A stretch of 61,838 nt of DNA from contig CAUJIP010000122.1 of assembly GCA_963205235.1 (NCBI GenBank), positions 1 through 61,838 on the forward strand, in the 5' to 3' direction. This DNA is from Pseudomonadota bacterium (GTDB lineage: Bacteria > Pseudomonadota > Alphaproteobacteria > Rhodobacterales > Rhodobacteraceae). Shown here in pieces: positions 41,524-51,180 of this stretch; the stretch's first letter is position 1; each line of letters begins with the position of its first letter. The translations under genes were made by a program, and so were the position numbers. The notes under the pieces are model-generated. The model was not told the DNA's origin. It saw only the letters and a program-made list of their open reading frames with translations, and searched no databases.

Positions 41524-43950
41524 ATGGCCGAAACAGTTCTATCTCACGAAAAGCTCCGGGTTGTCTGCAGCCCGTCCGCTCTGCCGTTCGAGACGACCGC
41601 CGATCTTGCTCCTCTGGACGGACCGGCTGGGCAGGACATCGCTGTCGAGGCCATTCGACTGTCGGCAGAAATGCAGCACCCGCGCTTCAATCTTTTTGTC
41701 TTCGGACCCGAGGGGTCGGGGCGGCATTCGACCGTTCTGCGGATCCTGCAAGAGGTTGCCACCGCGCGCCAAGTTCCGAATGACTGGGTCTACGTCAACA
41801 ACTTCGCTGAGCCGGACAAGCCCATGGCCATCTGCCTTCCGCCCGGCGAGGCGCCGAGGGTTCGCGATGTGGTTGCGGGCCTGATCGAGGATCTGGCCAC
41901 CCGGATTCCGGCCGTCCTGGTATCGGAGGACTGCCAGACCCGCCGCACTGCCATCGAACAGGAATTCTCGATGCGACACGAGGCTGCCTTCAACGCCCTG
42001 GTTGACGGTGCGCGGCAGCGTCACGTGGCGATCATGCGGACGCCGATGGGGTTTTCCTTGGCGCCGATACAGGATGGCGAGGTTTTGAAGGCCGAGGTCA
42101 TGGCCGCCATGCCCGAGGCCGACCGCGTCAGGATCGAAGCCGACATCGAGGCTATCCATGAGGAACTGGAGGATTTCCTGGGATCGCTGCCCGAACTGGG
42201 CCGCGAGCAGCGAGAGGCCATGGCAGCGCTGAACGCGCGCGTGGCAGAAAGCGCCGTGAAGTCGGCGATGTCGCGCATGAACCGGAGTTTCCGGCAGATC
42301 CCGGTGCTGCAACCGTTTTTCGAGGCATTGCGGAAGGATCTGATCCTGAACGCAGACCTGTTCCTGGCCTGGGAGAAAGCCAGCGCCGAGGGGCCTTTTC
42401 CCCGCGGGACCGCCGCCCTGCACGACGACCCCCGGTTTCACCGCTATGCCGTCAACGTCATGGTGACGCATCAGAACGGATCGGGCGCCCCGGTCATCGT
42501 CGAGACGATGCCGACGCTGGCCAATCTGACGGGCCGCATCGACTATATGTCGCAACAGGGGGCTCTGGTCACCGATTTCACCTTGCTGAAGGCGGGCGCA
42601 CTGCATCGGGCGAACGGTGGGTTCCTGGTGCTGGATGCCAGACGCATCCTGACCGAGCCTTTCGCCTGGGATGCGCTCAAGCGCAGCCTGGAGACCAAGG
42701 CGATCCAGATCACCACGGCGGCCGACCGACTTGGCCTGATCGCAACCACGACGATGGAACCCCAGCCGATTCCGTTGGCGGTGCGGATCGTTCTGGTCGG
42801 CGACCAGGACCTGCTTTTGCTTCTGTCAGAGTTGGACCCCGATTTCGGCCAGTTCTTCCGCGTAGCTGCGGAATTCGCAGACGACATGACCCGCGATGCG
42901 GGCTCGATCGAACTGTTCGCCCGGGTTCTTGCGACGGTTGGCGCACAGGAAGGCCTGCGCCCGGTCGCGCGCGATGGCGTGGCCGCCCTGATCGATGCAT
43001 CGTCCCGCGCGGCAGAGGACCAGCGCAAGCTGTGCCTGCGGACCGGCGAGGTGCTGGACCTGCTGCGCGAGGCCGATCACCGTGCCGCCAATGACGCATC
43101 AAGCGCCATCACCGGAGCGCATGTCGCCGCCGTCATTGCCGCGCGCGACCGCAGGCTGGGCCGGACCCGCGAACGCCTGATGGAGATGGTCCGGGACGAC
43201 AGGATTCTTATTGCGACCACCGGCAGCGTGGTCGGGCAGATCAACGGTTTGACGGTGGCCGAGATCGGCGAACTGCGGTTCGGAATGCCGACCCGGATCA
43301 CCGCAAGGGTCCGTATGGGGTCGGGTCGCGTCGTCGATATCGAACGCGAGACCAAACTGGGCGGGCCGATCCATTCCAAGGCGGTCCTTATCCTGTCGGG
43401 TTTCCTGAGCGCGCGATATGCGGCGGATGTGCCGCTGTCGCTTTGGGCGTCACTGGTCTTTGAACAGAGTTATGGTCGCGTCGAAGGGGATAGCGCGTCG
43501 CTGGCAGAGCTGTGCGCGCTGATGTCGGCGCTGGCCGAAGTGCCCATATCGCAGTCCTATGCGGTGACGGGGTCGGTCAACCAGATGGGCGATGTGCAGC
43601 CGGTCGGCGGCATCAACGAAAAGATCGAAGGGTTCTTCCGGATCTGTGCCGCGAAGGGCCTGACCGGCCGACAAGGCGTGCTGATCCCGCGTGCGAACCT
43701 GGCGAACCTGATGCTGCGGGACGACGTGGTTCAGGCAGTGGCCGCCGGCCAGTTCCAGATCCACGCCGTTTCGCATGTCGATGAGGCGATTGCCCAGCTG
43801 ACGGGTCTGCCTGCAGGTCGGCGATCCGTGAACGGCGAGTTCGAGACGGGCTCGATCAACGCCAATATCGAGGTACGGTTGCTTGATTTCGCAGACGCGC
43901 GGTTCGGGCATGCCGATGGTCAATCTGACCCCGAGCAACCCGATGGCTGA
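41524..43950 (+). CDS. Lon-family ATP-dependent protease (AAA_32/LonB-like, YcbZ type)
   Basis: This 808-residue protein has an AAA-type ATPase region with a modified Walker A (GPEGSGRHS, residues 61-69), a helical insertion, and a C-terminal Lon protease domain. The catalytic dyad is visible as Ser657 (EGDSAS) and Lys700 (GGINEKIEG), 43 residues apart as in Lon. The Walker A lysine is arginine, as I recall is common in this Lon-like branch. ATG 41524 is chosen because the family starts just before the substrate domain (LRVVCSPSALPFETT). Upstream in-frame sequence is Pro/Arg-rich and looks non-coding. It overlaps the permease start, implying one operon. Confidence 0.87.
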   Translation: MAETVLSHEKLRVVCSPSALPFETTADLAPLDGPAGQDIAVEAIRLSAEMQHPRFNLFVFGPEGSGRHSTVLRILQEVATARQVPNDWVYVNNFAEPDKPMAICLPPGEAPRVRDVVAGLIEDLATRIPAVLVSEDCQTRRTAIEQEFSMRHEAAFNALVDGARQRHVAIMRTPMGFSLAPIQDGEVLKAEVMAAMPEADRVRIEADIEAIHEELEDFLGSLPELGREQREAMAALNARVAESAVKSAMSRMNRSFRQIPVLQPFFEALRKDLILNADLFLAWEKASAEGPFPRGTAALHDDPRFHRYAVNVMVTHQNGSGAPVIVETMPTLANLTGRIDYMSQQGALVTDFTLLKAGALHRANGGFLVLDARRILTEPFAWDALKRSLETKAIQITTAADRLGLIATTTMEPQPIPLAVRIVLVGDQDLLLLLSELDPDFGQFFRVAAEFADDMTRDAGSIELFARVLATVGAQEGLRPVARDGVAALIDASSRAAEDQRKLCLRTGEVLDLLREADHRAANDASSAITGAHVAAVIAARDRRLGRTRERLMEMVRDDRILIATTGSVVGQINGLTVAEIGELRFGMPTRITARVRMGSGRVVDIERETKLGGPIHSKAVLILSGFLSARYAADVPLSLWASLVFEQSYGRVEGDSASLAELCALMSALAEVPISQSYAVTGSVNQMGDVQPVGGINEKIEGFFRICAAKGLTGRQGVLIPRANLANLMLRDDVVQAVAAGQFQIHAVSHVDEAIAQLTGLPAGRRSVNGEFETGSINANIEVRLLDFADARFGHADGQSDPEQPDG

Positions 43951-45163
43951 ACCTGGCCTCAGGCGGCGACTTGGGCTGGTTCAGGTCGTTCTTTACGGGC
44001 TGGGCGTCACGATCGGGGCGGGGATCTATGCCCTTGTCGGCAGCACGATTGCCCTTGCGGGCGTTCATGCGCCCATGGCCTTTGTCGTGGCGGCGCTGAT
44101 CATGGTCTTTCCGGCGGCCTGCTTTGCCGAACTGACCGGGCGCTTTCCCTTTGCTGCGGCCGAGGCCCGTTTCGTGCGCGAAGGCTTTGGGTCGCGGGCC
44201 CTGTTCCTGGCCGTCGGTCTGGGCGTGGCACTGGTCGGGGTCGTTTCGGCCGCGGCCATCGCACATGGTGCGGTCGGCTACCTGTCGCGCGTGGTGGATC
44301 TGCCAGAGACCCTGCTGCTTTGTCTGGTGATCATCGGCTGTTTGCTGGTCGCGTCGCTGGGAATTCAATCCTCGGTCGGTATCGCTGGCACCCTGACGGT
44401 CGTTGAAATCGGCGGCCTGCTGTTGATCATCGGCGGTGGCTTCTGGGCGGGGCGGGATTTTGTCGGCCAGGTCTCGGTCGCAGTGCCCGCCACCCTGTCC
44501 TTGCCGGTGTGGACCGGGGTGATGGCCGCCAGCCTTCTGGCCTTCTTCGCCTTCATAGGTTTCGAGGACATCGACTCCATCGCCGAGGAAACCAGGAACC
44601 CGCAGAAGACCCTTGCGGCAGGGATATTCTTGACCCTCCTGATCACGACGGTCCTGTACATCGGGGTTGTTCTGACCGTTCTTGCCACCAACGATCTGGC
44701 CGAGATTGCATCCCACCCATCTGCGCTGACCCTCACCTTCACGCGCAACACGGGTCTGCCGGAAATCGTGCTGGTCGTGATCGCCTCTGTCGCCACGCTG
44801 AACGGTGTCATCGTCCAGATCCTGATGGCCGGTAGAGTCATCTTCGGCATGGCAAGGGACAAGGAGTTGCCGGGCGCACTGGCCCATCTGTCCCCCCGCA
44901 CGTCAACGCCCGTTCGCGCTACCGCCCTTTGTGCCGGTCTGACCCTGGCGATGGCCCTGTTGCTGCCCATCGTCGAACTGGCGGAAGTGACCTCGGCAGT
45001 CACGCTTGGGGTGTTTGCCCTGGTGTGCCTTGCGCTTGCCCGCATCCATGCGCGGGGCGACCCGGCCCCCGAGGGGACATTCCTGGTGTATCGCTGGGTC
45101 CCTGCGACTGGCGCGGTTGCCTGCCTTGGTCTGCTTGCAGCCGGTCTCTTTTCGGGGATGTAG
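43943..45163 (+). CDS. APC-family amino acid permease
   Basis: This ~406-residue inner-membrane transporter has about eleven or twelve hydrophobic helices. The APC helix-1 unwound motif GLGVTIGAGIYALVG and the helix-6 motif FFAFIGFEDIDSIAEETRNP are clear, so it imports or exchanges an amino acid or amine. Start is uncertain among ATG 43943, 43916 and 43910; the first gives an eight-base overlap with the protease gene. At ~400 residues it is slightly short, with the last helix close to the C-terminus. Coupling with a Lon-like protease suggests use of released amino acids, but that is inference. Confidence 0.85.
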   Translation: MAEPGLRRRLGLVQVVLYGLGVTIGAGIYALVGSTIALAGVHAPMAFVVAALIMVFPAACFAELTGRFPFAAAEARFVREGFGSRALFLAVGLGVALVGVVSAAAIAHGAVGYLSRVVDLPETLLLCLVIIGCLLVASLGIQSSVGIAGTLTVVEIGGLLLIIGGGFWAGRDFVGQVSVAVPATLSLPVWTGVMAASLLAFFAFIGFEDIDSIAEETRNPQKTLAAGIFLTLLITTVLYIGVVLTVLATNDLAEIASHPSALTLTFTRNTGLPEIVLVVIASVATLNGVIVQILMAGRVIFGMARDKELPGALAHLSPRTSTPVRATALCAGLTLAMALLLPIVELAEVTSAVTLGVFALVCLALARIHARGDPAPEGTFLVYRWVPATGAVACLGLLAAGLFSGM

Positions 45164-45232
45164 GGTCGGCATAGACGGCACGGGCGCGATGGAAGCGGTT
45201 ATGCAGGGTCGGTGTGCGGGCTGCGACCCGGC

Positions 45233-45246
45233 ATGACCTGCATCAA
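45233..45246. promoter_or_regulatory. possible FNR/CRP-family site upstream of the acyl-CoA synthetase operon
   Basis: ATGAC-CTGC-ATCAA matches the FNR consensus TTGAT-N4-ATCAA at eight of ten fixed positions, with the second half perfect. It lies about 107 bases before the synthetase start codon, within the 189-base gap that must hold the operon promoter. Control by oxygen through an FnrL-like protein is inferred; no fnr gene is in the window. Confidence 0.5.
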
Positions 45247-45352
45247 AGACCCCTGCGCAAGGGCGGTGCAATTTTCATGGATGAGTCCTTTCGGCACTGC
45301 CTGTCGCAGGCACCGGCGGGCAGGCAGATGATCCTCGCACAGGGAGGGGAAG

Positions 45353-47074
45353 ATGCCCGACTTGATCGCAGCAACGGCAGCACGGGCGGGGGGTGCCGCT
45401 CCGCTGCCGACCGGATGGGCCGCGGCACGGGCGCGACTGGACGGATTGCCCGGAGGCGGGCTGAACATCGCGCATGAGGCGGTCGACCGGCACGTGACGG
45501 CGGGCCATGGCGCGCAGGCCGCGCTGATCTGGCTGGGGCGCGAGGGGCAGCGGCGGGTGCTGACTTACGGTGATCTGGCAGCCCAAGCTGCGCGCTTTGC
45601 CCATGTGCTGCAAGCCCACGGAATCGGTCCGGGCGCGCGGTTGTTTCTTCTGTCGGACCGCGTCCCCGAGTTGTACGCCGTCACCTTGGGCGCATTGAAG
45701 GCCGGCGTGGTTGTCAGCCCGCTCTTTGCCGCTTTCGGCCCCGACCCGGTGCGGGCGCGCATGGAGATCGGCGGGGCTTCCGTTCTGGTCACGACCGAAG
45801 CCCAGTACCGTCGCAAGATCGCAGCCTGGCGCGACCAGATGCCTGGGCTGAAGCTGGTCCTGATCATCGGCGACGGGGCAACCGAAGGCTGCGTGGCGCT
45901 TGGCCCGGCGATGGCGGCGGCCCCGGACACCTTCGACACCCACCCGACGCAAGCAGAGGACATGGCGCTTCTGCACTTCACCTCGGGCACCACCGGCCTG
46001 CCGAAGGGGGTCGTGCATGTGCACGAAGCGGTCGTCGCCCATGCCGAGACCGGGCGCCTTGCGTTGGACCTGCAGCCCGGCGACATCTACTGGTGCACCG
46101 CCGATCCCGGCTGGGTGACGGGGATGAGCTATGGCATCATCTCGCCGCTTTGCAACCGCGTGACCATGGTAGTGGATGAGGCCGAGTTCGACCTTGAACG
46201 TTGGTATTCGATCCTGGAACGCGAGAAGGTTCAGGTCTGGTATACCGCACCGACTGCGATCCGCATGATGATGCGCTCAGGCGATCAGGCGGCACAGGGG
46301 CACGACTTCGGCGCGTTGCGTTTCCTGGCCTCGGTGGGCGAGCCGTTGAATGCCGAATGCGTGCTTTGGGGGCAGCGCGTCATCGGACTGCCGTTCCATG
46401 ACAACTGGTGGCAGTCGGAAACCGGCGGGATCATGATCGCCAACACCGCCGACATGGACATCAAGCCCGGTGCGATGGGCAAGCCCTTGCCGGGGATCGA
46501 GGCGGGGATCGTCACCCGCGAGGGGGATACGGTCACCGAACAGCCCGACGGCCAGATCGGCGAACTGGCGTTGCGGCCCGGTTGGCCCTCGATGATGCGG
46601 GCCTATCTGGGACAGCCGGAGCGGTATGCGAAGTGTTTCGCGGGCGGCTGGTATCTGACCGGCGACCTCGCGATGCGCGACAGCGACGGCTATTTCTGGT
46701 TCGTCGGGCGGGCGGATGACCTGATCAAGTCCTCGGGCCACCTGATCGGCCCGTTCGAGGTGGAAAGCGCGCTGATCGAACACCCCGCCGTGGCCGAGGC
46801 CGCAGTGATCGGCATCCCGGACGAAACGGCGGGCGAGGTGGTCAAGGCCTTTGTGACGCTCAAGGCCGGGTTCCAGGCGGATGAGGCGCTGGAGCGCGAG
46901 TTGCGCGGTCATGCGCGGAAACGCCTTGGTCCCGCCGTCGCCCCGCGTGAGATCGTGTTCCGTGATACCTTACCCCGGACGCGATCAGGCAAGATCATGC
47001 GGCGGCTTCTGCGTGCACGAGAGCTTGGGCTGCCGGAGGGCGACCTGTCCACGCTGGAAGGGGATTCGAGATGA
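45353..47074 (+). CDS. AMP-forming acyl-CoA (acetyl-CoA-like) synthetase
   Basis: This 573-residue ANL-superfamily ligase activates a carboxylic acid to an acyl-AMP and then to a thioester. Visible motifs are the phosphate loop [60 protein letters not shown] and the C-terminal catalytic lysine [11 protein letters not shown]. It most resembles acetyl/propionyl-CoA synthetases but is shorter (573 against ~650), lacking some N-terminal sequence. AGGGAGGGGAAG lies directly before ATG 45353. Its stop overlaps the dehydrogenase start (ATGA), tying it to the E1-E2-ACP genes. Whether the acceptor is CoA or the operon's ACP is open. Confidence 0.87.
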   Translation: MPDLIAATAARAGGAAPLPTGWAAARARLDGLPGGGLNIAHEAVDRHVTAGHGAQAALIWLGREGQRRVLTYGDLAAQAARFAHVLQAHGIGPGARLFLLSDRVPELYAVTLGALKAGVVVSPLFAAFGPDPVRARMEIGGASVLVTTEAQYRRKIAAWRDQMPGLKLVLIIGDGATEGCVALGPAMAAAPDTFDTHPTQAEDMALLHFTSGTTGLPKGVVHVHEAVVAHAETGRLALDLQPGDIYWCTADPGWVTGMSYGIISPLCNRVTMVVDEAEFDLERWYSILEREKVQVWYTAPTAIRMMMRSGDQAAQGHDFGALRFLASVGEPLNAECVLWGQRVIGLPFHDNWWQSETGGIMIANTADMDIKPGAMGKPLPGIEAGIVTREGDTVTEQPDGQIGELALRPGWPSMMRAYLGQPERYAKCFAGGWYLTGDLAMRDSDGYFWFVGRADDLIKSSGHLIGPFEVESALIEHPAVAEAAVIGIPDETAGEVVKAFVTLKAGFQADEALERELRGHARKRLGPAVAPREIVFRDTLPRTRSGKIMRRLLRARELGLPEGDLSTLEGDSR

Positions 47075-49062
47075 CCAAGGTCAAGCTGGACCACGCCCAT
47101 GCCCGCGATCTTCTGCAAGGCATGATCCGCATCCGCCGGTTCGAGGAGAAGTGCTACGAGCTTTACACGCAGGAAAAGATCCGCGGCTTTCTGCATCTAT
47201 ACGACGGTGAGGAGGCGGTGGCCGTGGGGGTTTCCGCCGCGCTGGAACCGCGCGACCGGGTGGTATCGACCTACCGCGAGCATGGCCATGCGCTGGCGCG
47301 CGGCCTGTCCATGGAATCGGCGTTGGCCGAGATGTACGGCAAGGCCACCGGCTGCGCGGGCGGACGTGGCGGGTCGATGCACCTGTTCGACGCCGAGACC
47401 AACCTTTACGGCGGCAATGCCATCGTGGGTGGCGGGCTGCCCCTGGCCGTGGGTCTGGGCCTTGGTGACCGGATGCAGGGGCAGGACCGGGTGACGGTCT
47501 GCTTCTTCGGGGACGGCGCGCTGGCCGAGGGCGAGTTCCACGAGGCGATGAACCTTGCCGCGCTTTGGAAGCTGCCGGTCGTCTTCGTGCTGGAGAACAA
47601 CCTGTACGCCATGGGATCGGCGGTGGCCCGGGTGCAGGCCAATACCGATTTCGTCCCCCGCGCCGCCAGCTACGGGATGCCTGCCGAAAGCGTGGACGGC
47701 AATGACGTGGTGGCGGTCGAGGCGGCGGCGCGGCGGCTGGTCGAGGCGGCGCGGGCGGGCGAGGGTCCGCAGTTCCTGGAATGCCGGACCTACCGCACGC
47801 GGCCGCATTCGATGTTCGACGCCGAGAAATACCGCGACAAGGCCGAGGTCGCGGAATGGCGCAAACGCTCGCCCATCGCCCGCTTCCAGTCCTGGCTTCT
47901 GGACAACGGGCTGATGCATCAGGCGGAAGTCGATGCCATCGAGGCCGAGGTCGAGGCGCAACTGAGAAACGCCGTCGCCGCCTGCGAACAGGCGCCATGG
48001 GAGCCGGTCGCGGACCTGACCCGCCACGTCGTGGCCGAGACGCGGCCCGTGCCGCCTGTGGTGCCCGCGCCCGACCGGATGCTGGACAGCACCTACCGCG
48101 ACTGCTGCCGCGTGGCCATCACCGAGGCGATGCTGCGCGATCCCCGCGTCTTCATGATGGGCGAGGATATCGGAGCCTATGGCGGCTGCTATGCGGTGTC
48201 GATGGGGCTGTTGAAAGAGTTCGGCCCCGACCGCATCCGCGATACGCCGCTGTCGGAATCCGCCTTCACCGGCGCGGGGATCGGCGCGGCGCTGGTCGGC
48301 ATGCGACCCATCGTCGAGATCATGACGGTCAACTTCTCGCTTCTGGCGCTGGACCAGATCCTGAATACCGCCGCCACGATCCGGCACATGTCCTCGGGCC
48401 AGTTCGGGGTGCCGCTGGTTATCCGCATGGCGACCGGCGCGGGTCGGCAACTGGCCGCGCAGCATTCCCATTCGCTTGAGGCGTTCTTTGCCCATATTCC
48501 GGGCATCCGCGTGCTGGCCCCCGCCACGCTGGAGGACGCGCGGGGGATGCTGGCCGTCGCGCTGGAGGACCCCGACCCGGTGATCATCCTTGAGCATGTC
48601 ATGCTTTACAACATGACCGGGCAGATCGCCGCCAACGCGGGCGCGGTGGATATCGACCGTGCCGTGATCCGCCGTCCGGGCCGCGACGTGACGCTGGTGG
48701 CGTGGTCCTACTGCCTGTGGAAGGCGCTGGAGGCCGCCGAGGCGCTGGCCAAGGACGGGATCGAGGCCGAGGTGATCGACCTGCGCTCGCTTCGTCCGCT
48801 GGATGAGGCGACGCTGACGGCCTCGATCACCCGCACCCGCCGCGCGGTCGTGGTGGATGAGGGCTGGCGCACCGGCTCGCTGTCCGCCGAGATCGCCGCG
48901 CGCGTGCAGGAGGCCTGTTTCTGGCACCTGGATGCCCCGATAGCCCGCGTCTGTGCGGCAGAAGTGCCGGTCCCCTATCCGAAGCACCTTGAAACCGCCG
49001 CCCTGCCGCAGGTGGCCGATATTTTAGCCGCCGTGAAAGCCCTGCCGGGGATTGCGCGATGA
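47071..49062 (+). CDS. fused 2-oxoacid (pyruvate) dehydrogenase E1 alpha-beta
   Basis: This 663-residue protein joins E1 alpha (residues 1 to ~325) and E1 beta (~335 to 663) in one chain. The alpha half has [32 protein letters not shown] and the thiamine-diphosphate motif [15 protein letters not shown] starting at residue 147 and ending in ENN. It also has [14 protein letters not shown], like the phosphorylation-loop region of E1 alpha. The beta half has [29 protein letters not shown] and [12 protein letters not shown]. It should decarboxylate a 2-oxoacid and acylate the lipoyl group of the next gene's product. Typical alphaproteobacterial enzymes keep alpha and beta separate. Both junctions in the operon overlap by four bases. 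Confidence 0.92.
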   Translation: MTKVKLDHAHARDLLQGMIRIRRFEEKCYELYTQEKIRGFLHLYDGEEAVAVGVSAALEPRDRVVSTYREHGHALARGLSMESALAEMYGKATGCAGGRGGSMHLFDAETNLYGGNAIVGGGLPLAVGLGLGDRMQGQDRVTVCFFGDGALAEGEFHEAMNLAALWKLPVVFVLENNLYAMGSAVARVQANTDFVPRAASYGMPAESVDGNDVVAVEAAARRLVEAARAGEGPQFLECRTYRTRPHSMFDAEKYRDKAEVAEWRKRSPIARFQSWLLDNGLMHQAEVDAIEAEVEAQLRNAVAACEQAPWEPVADLTRHVVAETRPVPPVVPAPDRMLDSTYRDCCRVAITEAMLRDPRVFMMGEDIGAYGGCYAVSMGLLKEFGPDRIRDTPLSESAFTGAGIGAALVGMRPIVEIMTVNFSLLALDQILNTAATIRHMSSGQFGVPLVIRMATGAGRQLAAQHSHSLEAFFAHIPGIRVLAPATLEDARGMLAVALEDPDPVIILEHVMLYNMTGQIAANAGAVDIDRAVIRRPGRDVTLVAWSYCLWKALEAAEALAKDGIEAEVIDLRSLRPLDEATLTASITRTRRAVVVDEGWRTGSLSAEIAARVQEACFWHLDAPIARVCAAEVPVPYPKHLETAALPQVADILAAVKALPGIAR

Positions 49063-50252
49063 CGATCTTCCCCATGCCCTCGCTTGGCGCTGACATGGAA
49101 GCGGGCAAGCTGGTCGAGTGGCTGGTCAAGCCCGGCGACCGGGTGCAGAAGGGCGATGTCGTCGCGGTGGTCGAGACCCAGAAGGGCGCCATCGAGATCG
49201 AGATATTCGAGGCGGGCGAGATTGCCGAACTGATCGCCGAGGTCGGCCAGACCTTGCCCGTCGCTGCCCCCCTTGCTCGGCTGGGTGATGCGGCAGAGGC
49301 CACGGGGTCCATTAGGGCCACCACGCCCGCCCCAGAACCTGTGATCGCCCCCGTTCCACCTGTGATGCAAAAGCCCCTTGTGCAAGCGCCAACACCTGCC
49401 CGACCCGTAACCGACAACGTGCTTGCCTCGCCCGCAGCGCGGGCGCGGGCCAGCAAGCTTGGGGTGGCGCTTGCCGGGATCGTGGGTAGCGGCCCGGGCG
49501 GCGCGGTCCTGCTGGCGGATGTCGACCGCGTGGCGGCGGTCCTGCCTGCAACCGCACCAACGGCAGCAAAGGGTAGAACCGGCCTGGACATGGCCGAGAT
49601 GCGCCGCGCCATTTCTGCCGCGATGACCCGGTCCAAACGCGAAATCCCGCATTACTACCTGACGCATGAGATCGACCTGCAAGCAGCGCAAGACCGGGTG
49701 ACCGCCATCAACGCCACACGCATGCCGGACCAACGTATTCTGGTGGGGGCACTGCTGATCCGCGCTACGGTCCTGGCATTGGCAAAGGTGCCGGACCTGA
49801 ACGGCCGGTTCGAGGCCGACACCTTCACGCCGTCCCCGGTCGTGCATTGCGGCCTCGCCATCGCCCTGCGTGGCGGTGGGCTGATCGCACCGGCGATCCT
49901 GAATACGCAAACCCTGAACGTCGACCAGATCATGGATGCGATGCGCGACCTCGTCGCCCGCACCCGCAGCGGGCGCCTTCGCAACAGCGAGATCACACAA
50001 GGCACGATCACCATCTCTTCCCTCGGCGAAACCGGCGTCGATGCCCTGACAGGCGTGATCTACCCGCCACAGTTGGCGCTGGTTGGTTTTGGCACCCCAC
50101 GCCTCAAACCCGTGGTCCGGGACGGCGGCATCAAGGCCCGTGTTTGCGTGACCGCCACTCTGGCCGCCGACCACCGGGTCAGCGACGGCCGCCGCGGCGC
50201 GCAATTCCTGTCTGAAATCGCCCGCTTGCTAGAGGAGCCCGAGTCCCTATGA
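49059..50252 (+). CDS. dihydrolipoamide acyltransferase (E2)
   Basis: This 397-residue E2 has one lipoyl domain (residues 1-77; lipoylated Lys42 in [11 protein letters not shown], Gln replacing the usual Asp or Ser before Lys), a Pro-rich linker, a peripheral-subunit binding domain (~120-157, [14 protein letters not shown]), and a catalytic core. The core holds the conserved His and Asp of the CAT-like active site (DHRVSDGR near residue 370). It normally moves an acyl group from lipoamide to CoA. No lipoamide dehydrogenase (E3) gene follows. An acyl carrier protein gene starts at the overlapping ATGA, suggesting an alternative acyl acceptor. Confidence 0.92.
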   Translation: MTIFPMPSLGADMEAGKLVEWLVKPGDRVQKGDVVAVVETQKGAIEIEIFEAGEIAELIAEVGQTLPVAAPLARLGDAAEATGSIRATTPAPEPVIAPVPPVMQKPLVQAPTPARPVTDNVLASPAARARASKLGVALAGIVGSGPGGAVLLADVDRVAAVLPATAPTAAKGRTGLDMAEMRRAISAAMTRSKREIPHYYLTHEIDLQAAQDRVTAINATRMPDQRILVGALLIRATVLALAKVPDLNGRFEADTFTPSPVVHCGLAIALRGGGLIAPAILNTQTLNVDQIMDAMRDLVARTRSGRLRNSEITQGTITISSLGETGVDALTGVIYPPQLALVGFGTPRLKPVVRDGGIKARVCVTATLAADHRVSDGRRGAQFLSEIARLLEEPESL

Positions 50253-50497
50253 CTGACCTACGCGCCGCTTTTCTGGAGGAACTGATGGCAGTCGCCCCTG
50301 ATCTCGATGCCGCGACAATTGCAGATGACGACCATCTGCAGGAAGATCTGGGCTTGGACTCGATGGATTTCCTCAACCTCGTCGCAAGGCTCCACCGCCG
50401 CTTCGGCCTGCCGATCCCCGAAGCCGATTACCCGCGCCTTGCAACCGCCAGGAAAGCCGCGGCCTACCTTGCCGAGAAACTGGCCGATCAGTCGTGA
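50249..50497 (+). CDS. acyl carrier protein
   Basis: This 82-residue four-helix ACP has the phosphopantetheine attachment motif DLGLDSMDF with Ser38, and acidic helix 2. It is not expected to be the housekeeping AcpP, because it is embedded at the end of the synthetase-E1-E2 operon rather than beside fabF. Its start overlaps the E2 stop by four bases. It probably receives an acyl group from the synthetase or the E2, which is inference. No acyltransferase, ketosynthase or thioesterase accompanies it here. Confidence 0.9.
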   Translation: MTDLRAAFLEELMAVAPDLDAATIADDDHLQEDLGLDSMDFLNLVARLHRRFGLPIPEADYPRLATARKAAAYLAEKLADQS

Positions 50498-51007
50498 TCC
50501 TTCACGCGGTCGGCTGGTTCCAAGGCCAGCGCACGTACTACGCCCAGTATCGCCAAGGGCCTGCCGCCCCAAGGTGAGCCAAAGGCGTTTGGATGAAAAG
50601 GGGTTGGATCACTTCCGTATTGCTTGCGAATGGAATTCGAGAACGGTTATCCTTTGGAAGCTCAACGACGGACGTTGCTATGCGGATTGGGAGGCAGCAG
50701 GTGCCTTGTCATTTGTGGCTGTCGGCGAATAGTAGCTTGATGCATTTCGACCGCAATCGCAGTAGAGGCCAAACGGAACTCAGTGCTGAAGCTGTTCGGT
50801 ATCGACGAATTATTGAATAGAAACATACGATTGCGACTCTGAACTAATAGAGGTCAAGTTGACGGCTCTGGAGAATGTCGGCCTTGAGAGACCGCTTCCG
50901 ACCCTTCGGGCAGCAAGGCCAGTTCACAGCCGCACCCGCATAACCCCCCAAAACAACGAGAAAATCCGGCCGCAGCCGGATCGGGAGAACACTTTCGCTG
51001 GGGCAAG
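50498..51007. other. intergenic region between the ACP gene and the integrated element
   Basis: This ~510-base stretch shows no gene I can support. Short frames lack ribosome-binding sites and recognisable families. Composition drops in GC toward 50800-50860, unlike the preceding operon. It is chromosomal flank up to the left repeat at 51008. Confidence 0.4.
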
Positions 51008-51022
51008 TGGCGGAGGAGGTGG
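51008..51022. repeat. left attachment-site repeat of the element
   Basis: TGGCGGAGGAGGTGG is identical to the last 15 bases of tRNA-Ser, read on the opposite strand, at 57582-57596. The identity ends sharply at both sides. Confidence 0.78.
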
Positions 51023-51094
51023 CCGCCATGATGCCGATTTTTCCTTGTGCTATCATATGCATAAGGTGAGGCTAGCCCCTTGTTTGCAAGGCTA

Positions 51095-51103
51095 TACCCC
51101 ACA
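51095..51103. promoter_or_regulatory. inverted arm-type integrase site
   Basis: TACCCCACA is the exact inverse of the TGTGGGGTA at 51154-51162 and of the one at 57530-57538. The position between the left repeat and the integrase fits an arm-type recombinase site. Confidence 0.55.
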
Positions 51104-51150
51104 TTGGGCCTATGCGACCTTGCGCAATCCAATGCATCCAGTTACCTTTC

Positions 51151-51162
51151 CTTTGTGGGGTA
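51151..51162. promoter_or_regulatory. arm-type integrase site, left end
   Basis: CTTTGTGGGGTA recurs exactly at the right end of the element (57527-57538). It lies just before the integrase start codon and may also affect integrase expression. Confidence 0.58.
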
Positions 51163-51180
51163 GTATGTAGGATAGACAGG

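Noticed and set aside
50593-50820. Possible small gene between the ACP gene and the element
   Set aside because: No ribosome-binding site, no family pattern, and its composition is that of intergenic DNA.
51061-51092. Hairpin near AGCCCCTTG/CAAGGCT as a terminator
   Set aside because: The stem contains mismatched bases and no U-tract; it lies in the attachment region and is better explained as integrase-site DNA.
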